A stretch of 64,000 nt of DNA from Lactifluus volemus (taxonomy: Eukaryota; Basidiomycota; Agaricomycetes; Russulales; Russulaceae): the NCBI GenBank assembly GCA_022376515.1, contig WTXI01000048.1, positions 1 to 64,000 of the forward strand, written 5' to 3'. Below the pieces are notes generated by a model, which was not told the origin of the DNA, made no database searches, and saw nothing but the letters and a program-made list of their open reading frames with translations. The first letter of the stretch is position 1. Each line of letters begins with the position of its first letter. A program made the translations under genes and the position numbers. This document shows, piece by piece, positions 56,510 to 64,000 of the stretch.

Positions 56510-57932
56510 AACTGCAAAGCGCATCTTTGAGCTTGCATGCGATCAGCCCGACGAGCTTGATTACCCAGACGCAGACGAGGACATGATCGAGGATGATTTC
56601 ACCGACCACGTACTCGTGATCTCGATGAATTAGATGAGGGCGACGAGGATGAGGAGGAAGAATTCCAAGGGTTCCAAGACGATGAAGAACGCGCGATATT
56701 CAAACTCTCGATGCGCTCCACTCATCCAACCTCAGCGAACCCAAACCCTAGCTGATCTCATTTTCTCCAAACTCGAGAGTGCCACAACTCAGAATGCCGT
56801 CACTCGCACCTTCAAACAGTGTACGTCTAGTCCATGTCCAATTGTCCACAGATATTCCTTGCGGAACGATGTTCACGCACCATGGCGTGCCTCCCTTATA
56901 TTCTTCCTCTGACGTGTCGCTGCAGCCCACGGAGATGACGAACGTGACCCTGCTGAAGGCCTCGACCCCAAAGTGGTCGAGGTCGATTCGAAGTACGTCA
57001 TTTCTCTGTGTGCTCCAGACTTGGGGCCGGCTCCATATATATCAGAGTCAACCAGCTCCTGCGCAGCTACCAGTGCCGGTCCACTTCCCAAACTAAAATC
57101 ATACCCTCGCTTCCCTCATGGGCCCGCATCCTTGCACTCACCGCCCCCGAGCAATGGACATCGCATGCCGCCACGCAGCAACGCGCATCTTCATCTTGAA
57201 CATGAAGTCACCTCAGGCGCGCGTCTTCCTCGAGGGCATTGTCCTTGACCTCGTGCGTGCGGATCTTGAGCAGCCCTTGACGAGGAAGGACACGCGCAAG
57301 CTCAGCCCGCATTTATACGAGACGCTGGGGCGAACGCTGTACAAACCAGCGACGTTTTTCAAGGGAATTTTGTGTTTCCGCTATTGATGTTGGTGGCTCT
57401 TTAATTTTTGTCTGTGGTTGATGTGGTTTGTTTGCGTGCCGTACGTAGGGTGGGTGCACACTCGAGGAGGCGGCCATCATCGCATCTGTGCTTTCTTAAG
57501 TCAAAGTGCTGCTTTTGCACTCTTCAGCCGCGCTCATCCGTCTCGCCAGCATGGACTACTCGGGTGCATGTCGATCATCGTGATCGTGAACACTTAACTA
57601 TACGCAACATACGGCGGCCGACTTCGTTCTTCATATGCGTGCTGCTAGACAAGAAGCACGCGCTGCCTTACAAGGTTCTCGACGCCCTCGTCTCCCACTT
57701 CATCCGCCTCGCCAACACACATACCAGGCACGCTCCCCTTGCTATGGCACCAGAGTCTGCTTGTACTCTGCGGCGCTACTCGCTGGAACCGAAGGACGCG
57801 TTGCGCGACGTGGTGTGCACATCCGCACCCAGATCGCCCCAGGTTAGGCGCATCCCTGACCTGACTGCCAGGCCCACGCCGCATCCCCCTGCCCACGCGG
57901 CTGCCCCCCACCCCTTCGCCTACGTTGGGTGA
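56510..57932 (+). pseudogene. Bystin/Enp1 (ribosome-assembly factor), 5'-truncated and damaged
   Basis: Bystin is a nuclear factor needed for 40S subunit assembly. Recognisable segments in order: DPKTAKRIFELACDQPDELD after a TTTTAG acceptor (56,510); an acidic stretch DELDEGDEDEEEEFQGF; PSLPSWARILALTAPEQWTS (57,100); FLEGIVLDLVRADLEQPLTR and LGRTLYKPATFFKGIL (57,215-57,370); GGCTLEEAAIIASVLS (57,450); HSSAALIRLASMDYSG; LLDKKHALPYKVLDALVSHF (57,645). Damage includes a TAA stop at about 57,495, two extra bases near 57,375 and several shifts. The usual first 50-60 residues are missing, and a LINE fragment lies where they should be. A functional copy probably exists elsewhere, since bystin is normally essential. 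Confidence 0.8.
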
Positions 57933-59984
57933 CCTTCCCACACCCACGCGGTGCCCCCCTCGGCTACACACATTGCTATTCATCACTGGCTCCACACCCC
58001 TGGACACCTGAGCCTTCATTTCTTGTAAATTTTCCTCATCGTATGTGTACTGTAAATACTATCTAAGGCCAATGATCAAGTTGTATGTCAATCATGATGA
58101 ACAGTGTGATTTATTCTTTGCGTTGTCAACCCTACACCCTCAACCCAAGGGTGAGGTTTTGCTGGGGTAAGGGGTACCTCCAAGGGTTACCCCTGTCCAA
58201 CACTACGAGTTAGAGCCTTCCCCCCAGAAGACTACGGCTAAGCCACTCACACCCTTCCGAGTCACCCCCACCCACCCCAGGCCCACTCTACATAGCTGAG
58301 CGAATCTTTGTTTTTGTAATCATGCAAGCTGGATTCAAAAAAATAAAATAAAATCCATCGTTCAAGTTTATGTGTGCGACTCCACGGAAACTGTAATAAA
58401 TGATGCTTGTACGTCCCGCTGTGTTGACGAACCAAAAGTATTTCCCCGCGGGATTTTGTTTTCTAAATTATGCATGGTCGCAGATCGCTCGTCGAACTCG
58501 GATGTCCGGAGTCCCCAAGCAACACTTATACCTTATCTAGGACGGACAAGACTACCACGTCCCCAAGAGTTAATTCGCAACCCCCCACTACGCCTCGTGT
58601 ATACTATCATCCCTACAGGGGCAATACGAGGCACTAGTACTATTCCCACGGTTATAAACTCCGACAACGACCATGATCATGCTCCCGATAAACTATGATG
58701 CGATATCGAAACGAAATCAGATGGATAGGTCGTGGTTCCAAATAGAGCCAGTGCCTGACTCGAGGCACAAACGTCCCCTCTCTTCTATCGTGTTAAACCC
58801 GGGCGTCAATTTGGTAGCTGACGCTAAGGACTTCCTCAAGTCCGAAAAGGTGTGATTGATCTACCGTCTCTGAGGGAGCCTTGGTTATGTGGGCTTCCCA
58901 CCGGCACTCTTTATCGCTCCTTTGGATACCCGGGCCGCGTATCACATCCCTTTTTCGCTCGCAAGAAGCCTCCAAGTCGACCTCTTCTTTAGTCTTATTT
59001 AGTCAGGAATGTCAGTAAAAGGTCGAGGCCCTCCGAGTCGAAGCGTGGGCTGAGAACCAGGGCCAATACAATACTACTTACTGCACGGTGCGTGTGTGGC
59101 GAGAATGAAAGTCATGGCCGAAAGCGAAAGGGTGACCGGAGGCGGACAGACGGATGACATGATACTGTACGTCGGTAGAATTTCTCAACGTGGATTGCAC
59201 AATTGAGCTGGAAGGGAAATTTGAAATTGTTCTTGGCGCCAGCCTTGAACGTTTGAACATCGACTGAAACAAAACAAGAAACCAGTTCCAAAATGGCGAA
59301 TGAGCACTAGCAGGCAAAGAGTGAAAAAGAAATGAGGTCAATGGCCCTGGCATGACCGTCAGGCAAAGACAGATTGGGGCAACTCGTGACGGCAGCATGT
59401 GGTGAGTAAAAAGGAAAGACCAAGAGATGTCATTGGTTATGAAACCTGTCCCTTTGGTATTAGCACTGAAACAAACAACCACAAAGCGGCTTTACGACAC
59501 AATCACCGTGACCCGACGCTGCGCGGGCTGTCAGTAGGTTAGGTCCGGGCACATCAGTACTAATCAGCATCACACCCTCGAGGGTAAATTCAGCATAAGA
59601 AACCGCCAGCGTGCTTCGTGTTAGACCAGCACACGATAATATATCAGTTAATGGACTCGGGATAAGGATCAACTGGGAGACGACACGTTACTATGCACAA
59701 CACCACTCTACTCCACTATGATTTCCAAGAAGCGGTTGCGTCGCCCCTTGAACACAAATAATGCCATCAGGTTAACTTGGATGATCAGATCCCCATCGAA
59801 TCACGCTCCGGCTTGCATTGAGATATGACCTAACCCCTGCATGTATGATTTATTCAGTCAGGTACATCAGTTCTATACAGGCAAGCAAGCAAAGGTCTGG
59901 GCTTTAGCCCATCGCTAAGGCGCAGACGGAGTACCCGTCCCGCAGGCACGCACAACAGGCAACGGTCCATCAAGGTCAGGCCGG
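57933..59984. other. Intergenic region with possible LINE tail and one exon-like stretch
   Basis: An A-rich tail-like sequence (attcaaaaaaataaaataaaatcc, 58,335-58,358) follows about 280 bp that include a partly inverted echo of 56,345-56,390 (ggacaggggtaa). At 59,150-59,270 the minus strand has TTTCAG followed by VDVQTFKAGAKNNFKFPF, an exon-like frame I cannot extend. No gene is supported. Confidence 0.35.
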
Positions 59985-60993
59985 TCAGGTGGCAGGCCCG
60001 GGCCGAAGATCGCATCCTGCGACGCGCACATACGCCCCGTCCGGTGTCCAGCTTCCCATCTCGCATATCTGCAGCTCGTCCACGGTCCACGTGCCGAGGT
60101 TCAAGTTATCCACTGTTCCCTGCGGGAACGCGGAAAAGGAAAAAGGGATGCGGCCTGCTGAGCGACGTTGACCTGGCTGTTGCGGACGGCGATGTCTCGT
60201 ATTGAGGAGCGTGCAATGTAACTAAATGGTAGTTTTGAAAAAAAAAAGTAAAATAAGAGGGGATGGAGAGTGTGTGACATACCTTGAGAGGACGGTTTCC
60301 ATCATTGAGCAAACCCGCTTGATTGAACGCGTTATAGACGAGATCTAGAGGGGAAATTCTGCCAGTGAGTTATATGTGTGAAAAAAGGGCACCCACACGC
60401 ACCACAAACTGCACGGAGACGAAGACCATCTGAGGAGCGAGAGTCAGGCTCGAGATAGAGCACGTGTGCGCGGGTCGGGTCAGGCTGCATAACTTTAAGT
60501 CTGCTGCAGTCGAGCGGTACGCGGAGCGGGTTATTCGCCAACATGGTACGGATGCTTGGTACGAGATTATCGAGGAGCGTTGTGGCGCTCGCAAGGTCAT
60601 GATCATGACCACGGTCGTTGGGGGATGAGTTGAGGGTCATGACGCCGAGGGTAAAGTGTAGCCGACGTGGTTGAACGACGATGGATGGGTCGAGACCTTC
60701 GATGGGCGGTTGGTGCGCGAGCCAGGAGATGTCAAGGTTGAGATGGTGTTGCGGAGCTCGGCGTGGTGGCCGATGGGGAGAGCGAGGAAGTGTGTCGGTC
60801 GGGGACGGTGGTTGGGTTCACCACCTGGTCTTCGTTTTGGAGGGCGAGGTTGAGATTGTCGGTTATTGTTGTTGTTATTGTTTGATGAGAAATCATGTCT
60901 TGGTGGGTGTCGTCGTTTTGAGCTTGACGAAGTTGAAGCCATCGTGGCGTTGGTGATACGGTTAAGAGTGTGGCCGAGTCGTGTTGATGACAT
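59985..60993 (-). CDS. ASCC1/AKAP7-type 2H phosphoesterase domain protein
   Basis: Exon 1 (60,403-60,993) starts MSSTRLGH (an in-frame ATG at 60,942 is an alternative) and has an Asn-rich stretch, THFLALPIGHHAELRNTIS and the first catalytic motif LHFTLGVMTL. Intron 60,345-60,402 leads to LVYNAFNQAGLLNDGNRPLK. Intron 60,222-60,282 leads to the second motif LHCTLLNT, then NLGTWTVDELQICEMGSWTP and a stop at 59,985-59,987. Both HxT motifs of the 2H fold are present, so RNA 2',3'-phosphodiester chemistry is likely. No KH domain (present in animal ASCC1) is seen. One base appears missing between ISTL and the DISWLAHQPP segment at about 60,730. Confidence 0.8.
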
Positions 60994-61187
60994 GTAGTGA
61001 TCCGAGCTCAATTGCCAGTACAGTACCCCACAGCTGATTGCTTCCCACGTTCGTTCAATTGTATGTATACTAGCAAAGTAAGAAAAATTACAGCGTACTA
61101 GAGGCCAGGCAAAGCGAGGGCGGGGAACTACTGGTATGGATGGATGCTGTGACTCGTAGATATATGTGCGTAAGACAAGATGCCCGC

Positions 61188-62277
61188 CTAGAACGTCTCC
61201 TCGTCGTCGCCTTGCGCCGCTCCACCCTCTGGTACCTCAAAGCCCTCCTGGAGTCCGATATATCCATGAGTGAGCCAAACGAGAGGAAAGGAGACACACC
61301 TCGGTAGAGTATAGAATCTTTTGAATCTCGCCCAGCGTCGCGTCTTCTTGGCCCCCCTTGGCGAGCTCTTCCGTTTGTTGTTGCACTAGGATCTCATATC
61401 GCGCAGCTATAAATAACTTCTTTAGAACTCCTTGAAAAAGGAAAGAAAGAAAAAAGTAAAAAAGGACCTTGGCAAAGTAAAAATCGCGTTCCTTCTCGAG
61501 GCCTTCGAGGTGCGCGGACATCTCCTTGAGCTGCGTTTGAAGTCCAAGAACTTGTTCATGATTCATGGCCGATGCGCTCCCCGTACGATGACCACCAACC
61601 GGTGTTTTACCCCCGGAGCGTGAGCCAGCAACGCCGGGAGTATTCACGGTGCTGCGCGTCGCAAGAGGGGCGAGGGACGAAGGCGTGTCTGTCGACTGGC
61701 CACGCCGTCGCGCTACTGGATCGTAGGGATGTCCTGGGTAGTTGGTATCCCAATAGCGCTTCATCCATTGCAGGAACTCGAGGTTATCCCTGTATCGGAC
61801 AGGCACGTGAGAGTTGTAGTTGACCTCGTGCGTGGGGCTTGACGGGGAGCAAAAAATAAGAAAAAAAAAACGCACTGCATTTTGCACTTGACTAGCTTTT
61901 CCACGGGGATTGGCTGTTAAAAACCCATCGTCAAAAGAAAGGTTCGTTATACTAAATCTTTGGAAGGTAAAGAAGGTGAACGCGCCTTATCTATCCGCTT
62001 CGCTTTGAACACATTTTGCATCACCTTAAAATTGGCGATAAATTCGTATTCATGCTTTGCGTTCATTCTTACGCGCGCCATAGGAATATCCACTACGTGC
62101 CCACATGCACGTTAGCGGGGAGTGGATCGCAAGACAAGCGGTTTGAAGGGACACACCATAAATGGAGTCCAGGACTTGACAATAGGCCGCCCCGGTGCCG
62201 CACTGCTCGACCTTTGTATAGTTAATCTGAAGGAGCTCGTTGAGCCATGCGAGAAGTTCAGAACGTGACTCGCCCAT
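61188..62277 (-). CDS. mal3: EB1/Mal3 microtubule plus-end tracking protein
   Basis: Start at 62,277: [20 protein letters not shown], then [20 protein letters not shown]. Introns at 62,093-62,156, 61,914-61,985, 61,790-61,875, 61,407-61,467 and 61,248-61,299 join exons encoding the CH domain ([53 protein letters not shown]), a Ser/Thr/Gly linker, a coiled coil ([20 protein letters not shown]) and the EBH end [20 protein letters not shown]. The last residues are DDEETF, the acidic-aromatic tail that CAP-Gly proteins bind. Intron 2 has a GC donor as written. One base is missing at KLRD/EILVQ (about 61,395), which breaks the coiled-coil exon. Family members track growing microtubule ends. Confidence 0.92.
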
Positions 62278-64000
62278 GGTTATCGAGAAAATAGACAAAA
62301 GGCGGGAAACGTTTTAGAGTGTGAGAGTGTGTGTGTGACTGAACTGATCAAGCCACGATGAACCAACTCGCCGCGCCGTAAACCCTAACCCGACCTTTCA
62401 TCCTCTAACCAAAAGTTACAGTCTACCAGTGTACTGTGTTCGAGCCATCCATGCATGTACAGTACTCGTCCATGCCGTGAGTGATACTAGGCTATGTGAT
62501 ATGCCGTTATCACGACAAACCCATATGGGCGCCTTGCGTTTCTCCGCGGCCGCACTGGATTCGTCACAGTCTGGCCAATCTCAGGCTATCCTTGTGTGCC
62601 ATCATGGACCACTGTATCTTTCATTAAATACCACAAAGACTCTCTGACTTGGTCTATCTTTCGCCATACCGGACCGGTGAGTTGAGCCTTGGCAGGGCTT
62701 CCGCTTGAACGACGCCTTGACGACCCGACGGTTCAAGTTTGCCTTACCCATTTTATTGGCAATTCAAAGTCGTAACCGTTTCCCTGTGCGAAAATAATAA
62801 AGGAAAGAGGTCGGAATTTTCCGTTGTGCGCTGCCTGCCATCCTAAAATGAGGTAGCAGTGAGTGGTGGCGTCCGATGCGGAGATGCGTATGGTAAGAGC
62901 CACCATGCCCTTGTATCAGGCTGATTCCAGGCACAGATTCACGTCGTGAGTCCGGTCCCCCCAAATTTTAGACCAACCCCCCATAGAGACCACTGCGCAT
63001 GGCGGAACAACTACCTGGCCCCCCACAAAAATGATTTAAAAAATAAGAGTTCTAGGGTATTCCTGGGCTCTGAGAAGTTGAACGAGCGCAATACCTGTCG
63101 TCGTTCTCGAGATAGTAAATTGGGTCCTTGTCACGCATCCATCGTCACGGTTGCCCAATTGGAACTTTCGTGTTCTTTCCCGAGCCAAAGTTCCCAAAGA
63201 AAAACATTATATTGCAAGCGTGATTTAGTGGCGTTTTTGAAAACCCTTTGCAGAATCAATTGCAAATTAGTTGGCCCCCTATAATTCCTCGAATCCTCGC
63301 ATTACAATATGGTCCTTTAATCGGTGATGAAACTGCAACCCCCATTTATGAAACACTTGAAATTGGTACCAACCATCATTTTCGACGGTGAAATACAATA
63401 CTTGGCAATCCAACTTGGGGATGATCAAGCGCCGGCGTGACACCAGCGACGACTCGAGTGTCCCTTAATTGAAACCCCCACTACTAGCATTTCATCCAAC
63501 CGAAAAGCTTACACAGGTTTTCAAAGATCGAGCCCGATGTTTAAATGTACAGTAGGCCCCGTTACCACGGAAGGCCACTCCTGAAAGCTCCCAACACTGG
63601 TAGGCACACTCAGGTCTCCGAGCGCCTAAGCACGGGAAGTTTATTCTGATTAAGCGCTGGGTTTAGTAGGGACTTGGTCTATTATTGTCAATCACTGAGG
63701 AAGTCCCAGTTTAATGGTGGGCAGGTCCTGGCGGGAAGTTGCTCACCCATTTTTTGAATCGCGGGGGGGACCAATACTCCATAGATTATTATTTGTTCGC
63801 ATGTCAAGATTAAAAGATATCATAGTCGACCTCAGGCTTTCCGATTTCCGTATTCATACACAGCTTCCACTAATTCCACCTCTTCATCAAACGGCATCTG
63901 ACACTTCGAGTGTCACCATAACTTTCAACCGACCACGCCCACACGACTCCATGCGAACAATGTCAACTCGGGTGCCCGGATCAAGGATATATCGTTTGGC
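62278..64000. other. Right-end region without a recognised gene
   Basis: The first 150 bp should contain the EB1 promoter. Beyond that I see only short frames without recognisable content. Two TTAGGG-like units in aaaccctaaccc at about 62,382 are too few to be a telomere tract. Confidence 0.5.

Noticed and set aside
62375..62400. Interstitial telomere repeat (aaaccctaaccc)
   Set aside because: Only about two units, within expectation for chance.

Overview
The window looks like a filamentous basidiomycete (Agaricomycetes) chromosome. Genes are split by 49-90 nt GT-AG introns, and it carries STAND/NLR proteins with NACHT and WD40 domains, an EB1/Mal3-type CH-domain gene, bystin and Atg1 fragments, and Ty1/copia and non-LTR retroelements. 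A Rhizoctonia/Ceratobasidium-like fungus is my best guess. That guess rests on family recognition, not on a search.

Positions 1 to about 27,880 are a head-to-tail array of a unit of about 12.3 kb: copy A 1-12,397, copy B 12,398-24,684, copy C 24,685-27,879 (truncated). Each unit carries, mostly on the minus strand, the 5' part of an NLR gene, a tiny secreted-peptide gene with a TATA box, an unresolved minus-strand gene, a Pro/Ser-rich plus-strand region, a polyQ/Gly-rich plus-strand gene, an inositol-monophosphatase-like gene, and the 3' part of the next NLR. The NLR has an N-terminal C2 domain, a helical domain, NACHT and 14 WD40 repeats. Copies differ by many private one-base gaps, a replaced intergenic block and repeat-length changes.

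From 27,880 to about 35,210 lies a nearly complete non-LTR retrotransposon on the minus strand (poly-A tail at 27,880-27,907, ORF1 with zinc knuckles, ORF2 with endonuclease and reverse transcriptase). It ends copy C, and the unit does not resume beyond it. A 5'-truncated Ty1/copia relic follows (35,510-36,680).

The stretch 37-55 kb is a mosaic of local duplications. A four-exon gene of unknown function (about 210 aa, 'family 1') occurs four times on the plus strand. Related minus-strand sequence ('family 2') also occurs four times, usually just upstream in divergent orientation. Between the third and fourth copies lie fragments of a 2H-phosphoesterase gene and a dynamin gene, a 1.3-kb element with 29-bp perfect terminal inverted repeats, and a 3.4-kb element with subterminal ACAAG/CTTGT repeats that carries a piece of an autophagy kinase (Atg1) gene. 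A 51-bp perfect foldback sits at 39,401-39,506.

The right end (55.4-64 kb) holds a second LINE fragment, a damaged bystin gene lacking its 5' end, an ASCC1/AKAP7-type 2H phosphoesterase gene and an EB1 gene. Single-base gaps occur even in the EB1 gene. Many frameshifts may therefore be uncorrected assembly errors, although the bystin copy and the polyQ gene also show lesions of other kinds.
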